A stretch of 64,000 nt of DNA from Anaspis maculata. Its lineage: Eukaryota; Arthropoda; Insecta; Coleoptera; Scraptiidae. The DNA lies in NCBI GenBank assembly GCA_949128115.1, contig OX421968.1, forward strand, positions 8,246,001 to 8,310,000, read 5' to 3'. Each line of letters opens with the position of its first letter. Within the stretch, counting starts at the first letter, position 1. The notes beneath the pieces are model-generated. The model worked only from the letters and a program-made list of their open reading frames with translations, searched no databases and was not told where the DNA came from. A program made the translations under genes and the position numbers. Positions 36,401 through 48,400 of this stretch are shown here, in pieces.

Positions 36401-39400
36401 CGAGAGTCGGTCAATTTTTTAACTCTCTATTGCCTCCTAAAGTTTGGCAGATTAAACCGGGAACACTCTGTGTATAGAGGGGCTACGCCTATTGCCGTTG
36501 ACATCGGATAATTCAATCACATATACATAAAAAGACGAAAAAAAAAAGATTATTTGAGATGGCTTTAATCCTGACACCACTAAAATTGCGCGTTACCGTA
36601 TTTGAGTCAAGTTACGGTTTCTTAGGACCGTGCGCGACGCACAACTCACGCGTTGAAATCTAGCTCATGTATTCAAGTGTAAAGTCTAGGCCCCATCTGC
36701 GATATATCGCAATTTTTATAGAACAGAAGATAGATTATTCTCGCAAGAATTTTCATCGCCGTTTTTGCTAGTTTCCATGTGCGAAATAAATGTTGCGATG
36801 AAGTTTGGTGTCATAGTTGTCTTCCAAAATGTCAGTGTCAATCAATAATGGTTAAATTGTACAAGCTGTTGGACATTTTTCATATTTTTAGTAGAGTGAT
36901 GAATTTGACCGATCAAAATCTCGGCCTACCTACTTAAAATAAAAGAAATAATACAATACGGGCGCCTACCTCACCCAAAGCTAGGCGAGAACCAATCTCA
37001 CCGGTTTTAGGCAACTCTTGCTACATCGATGTACTGCGGATTGCATTACACTCCCAGGTCCTGATGACGACAGATATGGCGATTTATCGCAGAAAAGTTG
37101 GCCCGTGGTGAATTTCTTGCGACGTTTGCGTCCAGTCGCGGTGGCGATGAGATTTGGTGCTTTTCGGTTTTCCCCCAACATGTCGAGGATGGATTTGATA
37201 TAATTTTGTGGATATTTTATTGCTTGCAATGTTCGCACCATGCTATATCGTTATTTATTACCAAAATATATTTCGAATTTGTGTTGTGTCGATTAAAATG
37301 GGGGCATATCGGTTTGGTTGCCAAGCGTCCGGACTGTTCAGTAATCACTTTATTGTACCTATCCGGAACGGAAAAAAAAAACGAACGTATCTTCATGTGT
37401 GTTTTTTTCCTTAATTCCATATTTTCATCTTTGCGGATTCGGTATGACCAGATGCTTGCAATTAATTTACCCACTCCATATTCAACAGATTATGCCTACT
37501 TAATGTTCGTATCATGTACCTACTGTGTGATTCGTTATTATTTTGTTGCCCTTTGTTGGCTAGAAATAGGAAGAGGAAAATAAAATAACCTAAATATGAT
37601 ACGTCAAGTCAAATTAGCCAAACTAAAGCAATGCATGACGTCAAACCAGAGTGAGTTTTCAGTGTTCGTATCAAAGGTTCGATATTCTCTGAGTTCGATC
37701 GTAGGTATCACACGAGGAGAAACGGTCATTATGTAAAACTAGGAGTTATCTGTTGAATTCTCCGTAATAGTAATAGTAATAGTAGTACGGGCACGACGCA
37801 GGAAAAAACCGCGAAGGTCTCTAAATATTGGATACGACCGATATTTCAAAGACGACATAAATAATAGGGTGCATATAGCATATCTTGTAATTTGTACAAG
37901 GGATACTGTGAACAACAAAAATCTAGTTCTTCCATTCTCGAAACCCGTGTCTGAAAATGGGTGCTAAAATGACAAACTTAACAGATGACAGATCTTGCCT
38001 CAGCTGAGCGCACAGACATCTCACACTTCGGTGTGAGTTACTGAAGTAAGCATCATGACTGCTAAATTTTCCTTAGGTGTAATGGGGTGTTTGTGTCTAT
38101 TATATGGGGTTTTCGTGATGACATGTCGTATGTATTTAGTTTAATATGGTTTGAAATAATTCAGGTGACAGTCGGAAATATTCCCGAAATTTTTATTCAT
38201 TCCCAAACAATCTTTTCTCTACTGTCAGGGTGAAGGCACCTTCAGATTTTCTTTCAACAAACAATGAGTTGACTTTTTTGTTTTCTGACTTACGAAGTAA
38301 TAGAATAGTAGCATTTCTTCGGCTTCGTCATACTCGGTAAGGCCACTACAGCCCAGACAACACACTTTCGTTTAATAAACTTTTTTTTTTGTCAGAAACT
38401 GAAGATATATACGGTAGATGGTAAACGTATAATCAATGTCAGAATGTCCGCGACTTAAACCAATATATTGGCCAATTGTTCAGTGTAATTTATACGTTTT
38501 TATCATCTATGTAAACTACCAACAATAAACGTATAAATTCAACCTTTATTCAATGTCAGAACGTTGCCAACTTATACCAAAATTATTTGTGTGATTTATT
38601 TGGGGAGTAGAGATGGGCGGCTCAGGAGTGATCCGGCTCAGCGAGCCGGCTCACTTCAAAAACCATGTGACCCGGTTCGCAGCGTTGGATTGAACCGGTT
38701 CACGGCTCACTAATAATATGCGCTATTGAAATTTCAATAAAATGAGATTCGGAATCGGATTATGAGCCGATAGACGCGGAGTGAGCCGTGAAATTACAAA
38801 AACTCCCAGTTCCGGAAATTCCTTCGATCCTTGGATGACAGTCTGACACAAGGATACGAAGAACGACTGAACGGCTGAACCGCTGAACAAGTTGAGTTGG
38901 TGAGTTGTCGAGCCGGAGCGGAGCCGGCATAGGAGGAGGCATATGACTCGGCTCGACACGACATCGACACCACGAACGACCCAGTTTGAGCTTAGAAAAC
39001 AAGGGGGAATATTAATTTAATAAGGAACCAGTTTATTTTATCACAATTATCAATAATAATTACCAGTTTATGCGAAACGTAAACACATGCGAGTAGGCGA
39101 TTTCTTAGAATTTCGGCTTGTTGAGACATGGGAACCCGGCCTATTAATTTGATAAATGGAATGAAATCGTATGAATTATTTCCCCTTAACTATAGGTGGG
39201 TACAGGTAGGTACCTTAGCTACCGAAAACCTACCAAAAGACAATAACGGCGTGAACATATCAATCATGAATGAACCGTGCTTGGGTTTCGAGCGAGCCGA
39301 GTTGAACGAGTTCGAGTAATTACGGATCGTGGTGCGAGGTGCGATTACTGATCCGAACGGCCCAATTGAGCCGGTTCAGTGAACCGGTTCCTCAGACTGA

Positions 39401-42400
39401 TCCGGAGCCGCTTTGCCCGTCTCTATTGGGGATACCACCAAGACACCAGAAGGTATCCACGGATTCCACGGATGATTAGAAGTAGGTGTGTTTAGGACCC
39501 CTTAGTCTTGAGAGAGACAGTTTGGAATGGCTTCTACGATACCATTTGAAAGCTCTATGAGTTGTCGAAGGAACTCGGGCTCTGCCACTGGTGCGACGAC
39601 TAGTAGATTGCAAATGTCGTATAGACGTGTCATGTACAATCACTGCACTTTGCACGTATAGTACGAATGAACAGGCTTGGGCTGTTGCTGAAGGCGGTGG
39701 CCGTCAAATCACCTATACTAAAGCGGCGTACTCCGCGCTAGTGAGAGGGATTTTACCGCGGCCGCTCGGTGGCTCGCGGAACTAACCCGCGCGTATTGGA
39801 TGCGGAGGCTGATGCAGGAGGAAAAACCGAGCGAGCGGCTTTGCTAAACCGGCCCGGATGGCTGGGATGTCATTCGTTTAAAATCCATATAAAATTAATT
39901 ATTTTTCAAGAAAATAGTTCGAACATTTATTTTAAATGTGGAATATACATTTTTATTCTACCGGAAAAAAACGTTTTTGCAGTTCGTGAAATATACCTAT
40001 TTAAATCATGAACAAGAATGGTTCACGTTTGATTTGTTGAAATCGTTGAATAAACTATGATATTATTCGTTTAAATTCAATAGATAATAAATTACATTTA
40101 CAAAAATGGGCTTTTGCATACGTTTATAAAACGATTTTCAAACGTTTAGTTATCAATTCGTTTAATATAAACGTTTATGCGATATACCTTTACCAGACTT
40201 AAACCAAAAATATACCGATTATACGTTGAATAAACGTTTATTAAACTAAGGTGTGTTGCCTGGGAGCCTATATCCTTTTTTCTCTCAGACTCATGCCGTA
40301 TGCCCGTAGCACAGAACAGCCACAGCAAGACTGAAAAAGTTCTGACCACATCGACGTACAGTGGACCTTTTCAATAAAGGCGGTCTCTCTCGCACGATTT
40401 ACGTCACAGCCCCCACATGGCCGCAGTGTGGTGCCGCTCACCTCTATCGGACCAGCGCGCAGAATATTTGAAAAAGTTCGTTCAAATCGAATGGAGTTTC
40501 TTTGAAGATATTAGGCGCCGTTATAGCCAGACACCACCAACTGCGCGGTACGAACGCGCACGCATCTGTCTGTCTTTTCTGAAAAGGTCCATTATTTTCA
40601 GTCGTTGTGACGTTGTGAGTTGTGCGTTGCGCACGGTCCTAAGAAACCGTAGCTTTAGATAGTCAGATTTTGATTCGCTAATGACAGTTGATAGTCTTTT
40701 CTTTCACAGGAATCCGCTTGCACTCTATGCGGAAACGTTGTTTGGTATCCTGAAGTTTTCCTTTTGAAACACGTCCCGAGCTGGGCCAGACTCATTGATG
40801 AGAAGGCCTTTGAAAGCGCCCGCCTGGCCCGAGTGGCACTGAGAAGTCAAAATCTACAACGGGAAAGTCACATACTGTCGCTGCAGGCTTGCTTTTGGCT
40901 GATCGAAATCGACAAGATCTCCAAGAAGAACATGAGTAGCTTCGAGGTCCGTCACCTGCAGGAGATCTCGAATTTGCTCGTGGAAGGCATAAAACTGGTC
41001 AAAAAAATCAGCGTCCTCGTCAAATGGATCACCAATTTACACGCGGACAAAGGCCGGCCCATGACCAAATCGGTTCTGCTTTCGTTGTGCAGGCTGGTCG
41101 AAATTTTGAAATGTTTTCAGTTCATGTTTGGCAAAAAACTGCTGCCTTTGATCTACGTGATTTTGCTCATTTCTCAGCATTTGTCACACAAGGCGCTCTT
41201 TTTGTTGCACAACTTACGCGTAAATATTGATTTAGATCTAGCACAATAACATGTGTAATTATTACTCAACTTTTTTTTTAGAAAAGTCTGATGCAAGAAA
41301 AAAATTACAAAGAGCAACAGCTCGATGTGCTGTCAGCTCTCAGTGTGTGCGAGCAAAGTTTAAAGGGTCTGTAAAACAGTTGCCGTTTGTATGGGAACAT
41401 CACAGTTTACAGTGATTTGATTTCAGGGCCCAATACAAGTCAGCGAATCTTGATAGCCAAACTGTCCTTGTCCGCCAGTGGACTGTCTAACGATAGCCTA
41501 GCGGACATCAGATCTGTGATAACTCGACTAGAATTAATTTGTGGAGTACATTCGATACTGAATCGACTGTGTGATTGTTCTTTTTTGTACTGGCATCAAA
41601 TGTTCGTGCTGCCCGTGTATTTTTCCAAGCTAATTGAAACCAAAGCAGATTTATCTAGATATTATGTAAGTAAAAAAGAAGTAACAGTAATAATTAATTA
41701 CCTAATTGATCATGTTTACACACGTGAGAATAACGCAGGTTTTTTTTACACGTTCATTCATTCATTAGCCATAGCAACCCATTAAGGGTTTCGGCTTGCT
41801 GCTCTGCCTATTCATGTTGAATAGGGGGCCTACAGTTTGAAGTGGATTCCGAACTACAAGTGAATAGCAACAGCCATCACTATTCCACAGGAGCTTTCGA
41901 GGGCCGAAGTACTCGGAAGGTTTGCCCAGAACCTTGCCGAGTTTTTTACACGTTAACGTAACGTAAAATCATAGCTAAAGATTCCTTAGGAATCAGTCTA
42001 CCTACCTTAATAAAACTGCAGTGGGGAGCATGTTTAAGTTTGTATGGTAACTTTTTTTTTAGCGCGGATTACTCCAGTAAGATATCCCAGGCTAATTGTG
42101 TTGTTACGCGCCGTTGCTGTGGTGATCCTTATGGAAAGGACGGGAGGTCTAGGAACTTTTTTTCACCACTGCTGATTTATATGAAGCTTAACAAATTTGT
42201 GGGGACAGTGTTTAGACATTAGTAAATCAGAGAATAGAATTTATTTTGTAAAAACACTTGAACAAGTGTAAGAAAAAATCGGAAAATGAAAATCGTCCAA
42301 ACCAATAGGTAGGGAGGTTCGGGACACTGAACAAAATTAACGCAAATTCAAAAACTTATTAAAATTTTCTTTGAAATGCAGATACTTGCTGAGCCTTTGG

Positions 42401-45400
42401 CTGGATCCTTCGCATGCACGCTCTTGCAGTTTTCCGATGACTTAATTTGTAGTTATTTCGTCAAAGTCTTATTCGTTTGGGAAATAGAACTCGTTGGTTT
42501 TTGAATTTTTCTCGAGTAGGTTACCTCAAGAGCGCGAAATTTTCATTTTGGCCGATAGGTGGTGTCAAGTCGATCTCAGTTTTTAACAGAGAACAAAAAA
42601 ACGAACTGCCGAAAACACAAGATTTCAAAAAACAAAAGGCACTATTATTGACTTCATGTTGATCAATGATTGTTCTTCATATTATCGTTGAATTGGAATA
42701 ACGTACTAAAATAGCTATGGGAGTGAATAGCTCTGGTTCAAAAAACAGGGTGTTTCAGTGACCTTGCATAGCACTTTGGGAGGTGATTCCTCTCAAAAAA
42801 ATTTGTCGAAAAGTAAGAGTAAACTTTTTTCCTCAAGTGCTTCCTGAGGGAGTTACAGCTTCTCAAAGGTACAAAATGCAACAAAGTTTTCGATTATTTG
42901 CTCAAAAACTGTCAAAGGTAAGAATTTTATATTTGATGTTTTCGATAGATTGGTTCAATCCAAAACTTTTATTCGTCTTGCATTTTTCCCGTAGGATGCA
43001 TCGTTCTGAAGTGAAAGTGAAAAAACAAGAACGTGTCATGAATAATTTTCAACATAATCCCAATCCTCACTAATTTCGCTGCCACTGGTTAGATTTGTTT
43101 AGAACTTTGCATGTACATTTGCACTGTTGAGGAACTTCTCTATACCAAATTTGAAGTTCCTACCTTTGACGGTTTTTCAGCAAATAATTAAAAACTTTGT
43201 TCAACTTCGTACCTTTGAGCGGCTGTAACTCCCTTAGGAAGCATTTCAGGGAAAAATGTTATGTATTTTGTATGTTGTATGTTATGTATGTTGTATTGCA
43301 TTGTATTATGCAAGGTCACCGAAACACCCTGTACAGGGTGTCCGAGGTTTAAATTCGGAAACTTCAGCAATCGATAGAGGATCAAAAAATAAGACGACTT
43401 TGTCCAGAAAAATATTTTCAAAAATGGAAGATAACGGAGATAGAGCCCTTCAAATTTAGTTTCAAAAAACCGTTTTTTTCGAATAATTTTCACACAGTTC
43501 AACCGATTGTGTCCAAATTTGACACAGGTGATCCTATAATACATTCAAGGTGCGTTCAGTCAGCTTATTTAGCCGCAATTTTAATTTTAGCCGTAAGCGC
43601 TGCATCGCTTATTGGCTGCTCCGAGGAGGCTGGTTCATAAGAGCCAATGGGCGTCGCTGCGCTTGCGACTAAAATTAAAACTTGCGGCTAAATAAGCTGA
43701 CTGAACGCACCTTTACATCAAAAGCTTACGATAACTTTTTCCAAATAATTCCAGTGGCGTAGATATTGGGGAACCACTTTTATTATTCCCCCTATTTTCT
43801 ACGCCAATGGGTATTTTGAGATAACTATGAGAATTATTAATCCTGCGTTCAATTCGAAAGAAAAAATTACTCTTGGTAAATTTTGATTGGAGGCTTCGTT
43901 TTTGAGATATTTGAGTTTGAAAATTCCAAACACAATTATGGATTAGAATTATTATTGTTACTAAAAATTCTATTTTCTACGTCACTTGAGATATTGCTTC
44001 CAAAATTGATATCAGTGATGTTTAAATGATTAGCTTCATGAGAAAAATTATAACTTCTATCAAAACAGTCCAGTGGCGTAGATATTGGGGGAGCCACTCC
44101 TATTACCCCCCTATTTTCTACGCCAATGAACATTAAAAAAAAAGATTCAAAACATTGATTCTGCTTTCAATTTTAAAGAAAAAGTTACTCTTAGTAAATT
44201 TTGATTTGAGGCTTTGTTTTTGAGACATTTGAGTTTGAAAATTCCAAACACAATTACGAATCAAAATCATTTTTTTCACTGGAAATTCGCCACTGGACTG
44301 TTTTAATCGAAGAAATAATTTTTCTCATGGAGCTAAGCATTCAAACATCACCGATATCAATTTTGGAAGCAATATCTCAAGTGACGTAGAAAAGTGAATT
44401 TTTAGTACCTAACAAAAATGATTTTGATTCGTAGTTGTGTTCGGAATTTTCAAACTCAAATATCTCAAAAACGAAGCCTCAAATCAAAATTTACCAAGAA
44501 TAACTTTTTCTTTGGAATTGAATGCAGAATCATCAATTTTAATCGTTTTCTCAAAATGTTTATTGGCGTAGAAAATAGGGAGGTATAAGGGGTGAACCCC
44601 CCCAATATCTACGCCACCGAAATCATTTGGAAAAAGTCATCCCGAGCTGTTGATGTTAATGTATTGTAGGATCACTTGTGTCAAATTTGGACAAAATCGG
44701 TTGAACGGTGTAAAACTTATTAAAAAAAAATCGATTTTTGGAAACTAACTTTGAAGGACTCTATCTCCGTTATTTTTAATTTTTGAAAAAAAAATTCTGG
44801 ACATGGTCGCCTTATTTTTTTATTCTCTATCGATTGCTGAAGTTTCCAGATTTAAACTTCGGACACCTGTATATTGCAAAAAGAGAAAATCTGAAACAGT
44901 CAGAAAAATGTAGGTGAATTTAGCTTTTGATATTGACAATTTCGTTGCGTAATACATACGCTGAAATTTGTTCTCTATCTTTGAAAATCCATATCCTCTA
45001 GATAAAAGCGGCGATTTTTTAGTTGCAGTGGGTTTCCGCAAATACACATAAATGAGATATTGTCTTGAAGATGTCGCTGACTCACTGGTCTTTGTTTGCG
45101 GTCTAGTGGGGTCGGCATAGTAATACATACAATGGTATTACCATTGTATATAGTATTACCATCAAGTTTGTTCCATCAGCAGCAGTCCCTGACGGTCCGT
45201 GGACGTCAAGTGTCGAGCTGGGGTGTCGAGTCCGCTGTTCTATCAGCGGCTAACACCAACGGAGTGCGACAGAAGATACGTCCGCAAACAATAAAACTTT
45301 GTTGGTCAACTGCCATCAGTGCCATCTAATATTGAAAGTTGGTGTTAGAAAACCTGTTTTTAGGCGACAATTTTGAAAGTGGCCCGAACCATAACCGTCC

Positions 45401-48400
45401 CAGATCTCCTGCCTTCCCCCTACTTATGGCGTTCATGATATCGAGCCGTTGGTTTCAAAGCAAAGTGCCCTTTCATAGTTATCGTATCCAATAATACATA
45501 TACCGGGTGATCATTTGAAAACTATCCACCTGCAATAACTCCCGATTCCTAGTGAATATTTTTTCGAGCAAAAACAGGTCGATTTTCATATCAGGGGGGA
45601 CATCTAAAACATACATTGGCAAATTTCTATATTCACCCCCCTCGCCCCCACTCACCCCAACTTTGAAATTTCAAATGACATTACCTACCTTGCGATACAT
45701 CAAATTGAAAAGAAATTAATTCTCTTTCTGGAAAAAATATTTTCAAAATTTTTAACCCCACCCCCTATTCCCTAAAAATTCTCTGACCTCCCCCAATAAA
45801 TTGGTCATTTGGAGTATTCTAGGGGGGGAAATGGGGCGCTTTAAAAATTGTGAAAAATCTTTTTCAGGAAAAGAATTCAATTTCCTTAAATTTGATGTAG
45901 CACAAAGTGGGTATTGACATTTTAGATTAAGGTCAGGTGGGGGGAGCGAAGGGGTGAATTTGGGTGCCACTTTTTTCATAGAAAATATTCTCTTCTGATG
46001 CTATGCAGGATGACGTTGACTGTATTGAAAGGAAATGGAGGTCATGAATAATAACTTGGACACTCAGAGAATTTTAGGAAGAATGGGGGGTAGGGTTGAA
46101 AAATTCCAAAATATTTTTTTTAGAAAGAGAATTTAATTCTCTTTAATTTGATGTATCGCAATGTAGGTGGTGTCATTTGAAATTTCAAAGTTGGGGTGAG
46201 TGGGGGCGAGGAGGCTCAAGATATAAATTCTCCAATATATATTTAAGATGTCTCCCTCGATATAAAAATCGACCTGTTTTTGCTCAAAGACATTTGCACT
46301 AGGAATCGGGAGATATTGCAGGTGGATAGTTTTCAAATGATCACCCGGTATTATGATTGGATGGAAGAAAGTAGTCGAAAGTAATCAAAGGAGGAATATG
46401 AAAATATTCTATGAATATAACATTGGTTTTGATAAAACCTGTGTTAGGTGAATGTGTGTAAACGTTCAGTCATGTTAAGAGATGAATACATAGCAACTTA
46501 TTTTATTCGTTTTACAGCTAATACTCAGTGCTTTAAGCGATTGTGCTCTTATTGCCGGGGACAAAGTCTCCGCATCGACTGACGCTTGTTTGAGAAAAGA
46601 CTTATTTGGGCCTTTGAATCAAATTGTTGAGACTAATTTACGCCTTCAGACCCATCTACACTTGCAGCTTCCTCCATCGGACCCATTCAAAAACGCATTG
46701 CTTCAGTTGAATTTCGCCAAATTTTCGCCGGCGCTCATGGACAGCCATTACATCAGTCTCAAAAAAGAAACTGAGAACTATTTGAGTGCCATGTTTTACA
46801 ACTTAACTACCGTAGTTCTGCACGACTGGAGAACGTACGGAGAAATGAGACGTCTGGCGCGTCTCCAGTATCACTTGGACACCGTGGAGGACAACCTGCC
46901 GATGCAGACATTGGAACAAGGTCTCGACGTTTTAGAGATCATGAGGAACATCAATGTATTTGTCGGAAAATACTTGTACAATTTGAATACTCAAGTTTTC
47001 ATTGAGGAATGGAGCAATAACAAACACCTGAATACAATCAACATTAGCCATGTAGCCAATTCGATTCGCACTCACGGCATTGGTATTATGAACACTACTG
47101 TCAACTTCACGTATCAGTTCTTGCAAAAAAAATTTTACATGTTTTCGCAGTTCATGTTCGATGAACACATCAAGTCGAGACTGCTGAAAGATATGCGATT
47201 TTTTACGGAACACAAAGTCAATTTGAACCAGATGTACCCCTATGAAAGGGCAGATAAGTTTAATGTTGGCATTCGCAATTTGGGCCTCAATCAGAACGGT
47301 CTGAGCTATTTGGATCTGTTCCGAAAACTGATCACGCAAATAGGTAATGCGATGGGATACATCCGATTGATTCGGTCAGGAGGTCGTCGGTTTTTGGCCG
47401 ACAGCACGTGTTTCATACCAAATTTGAAGACGGTGGACCATTTAGATGAACTAGTAAGAAACGAAGAGTGGTCGAAGCTCGCTCAAGAAGCAGCAACGTG
47501 CCTAGTCAGCGACGTCAAGAATTTGGTTGAAAACTTTGAAGAGGCGACCGAATACTTCAAGTTGCTCGTCAAAGTTTTCATTCCGGTGTTCAGAAACCCG
47601 AGCAACATTCACTTGAAAAATTTTTACATTATCGTACCTCCTTTGACAATAAACTTCATTGAACATTCCTTAACTTGCAAAGAGAGGCTAAACAAAAAGA
47701 ACAAGAACGACGCAGCCTTCACTGATGACGGTTTCGTCATCGGACTGGCCTACATAATCGAACTTTTGGAACAAGAAAGCCAGTTAAATTCGCTGCACTG
47801 GTTTCACTCTGTGCAGAGCAAGTTCGGTTTGGATAAAAAGAAGTTGTTGGATCAACAAACCGTCGCCAGCAAACAAGACGACAAATTGCAACAGACTTTG
47901 CAGTTGTCCGAAAAACGAATTAGCGCTTTTGAAAGGGTAAGTTCCCAGGTTTTTTTTTGCTAATTAGAATGACAAGAAAGTTGATGGATGAAGTGGCTTG
48001 AATGGAGGTGAATTCGACTGATTTTTTTATAATGTACATTTCTCAAAACAATTGGGGGATCAGTACCGTAAACCGGGGTTACTTTGAACCTGATGGTAAC
48101 ATCAACATTTAATAAAAAACAATAATCCATATTAAAATTAAAATAATAATAAAGTTTAGTGCCGTGTGGTTTTTCCACTGAATTCTCTCTTTCATTGTTT
48201 TGAATTTTTAACCCCATTCCTTTTTCCACCTTGAACGAATCATTCATTCTGAATACGCCAAGGACTTTCTTGCTTGTATAAATCGAGGTATAAATAAATA
48301 ACGAAGGGTGGAGGAGCCTAATCACAACTGTGTGTTATTGAAAGAGAATCAACCCCTTGATCACCTGAAAATGTTCGAAACCAACACTCGAAAATCAGAA

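Larger units (their letters stand above)
36613..40651. mobile_element. Possible 4-kb TIR element ending beside WASHC4 exon 6
   Basis: TACGGTTTCTTAGGACCGTG at 36613 is the complement of the text ending at 40651, and similarity continues through GCGCGACGCACAACTCAC. The right end is 58 bases from exon 6. No TSD was seen. A nested hAT and TIR pair lie inside. Confidence 0.6.
31827..40709 (+). other. WASHC4 intron 5, a nest of mobile elements
   Basis: This 8883-bp intron has no host coding sequence. It contains an inverted-repeat element (32019-36139) with an 8-bp-TSD element (32250-33672) in its left arm and a palindrome (34687-35326) in its middle. Further on are a small hairpin (36142-36222), a long TIR pair (36613-40651), a second TIR pair (38352-40264) and a hAT (38608-39425) inside both. 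Confidence 0.8.
41666..46517 (+). other. WASHC4 intron 8
   Basis: 4852 bp with no host coding sequence. From 41700 to 42744 nothing is recognised. The rest holds elements at 42745-43332, 43332-44871 (with a MITE at 43548-43712) and 45501-46350. Confidence 0.8.

Noticed and set aside
41790..41950. Possible element around the CCTTGCCGAG text in intron 8
   Set aside because: Short GGCTTGC/GCAAGC-like words only; no clear ends or second copy.
46932..47339. 135-codon minus-strand ORF
   Set aside because: Antisense shadow of WASHC4 exon 9, whose sense frame is strongly conserved.
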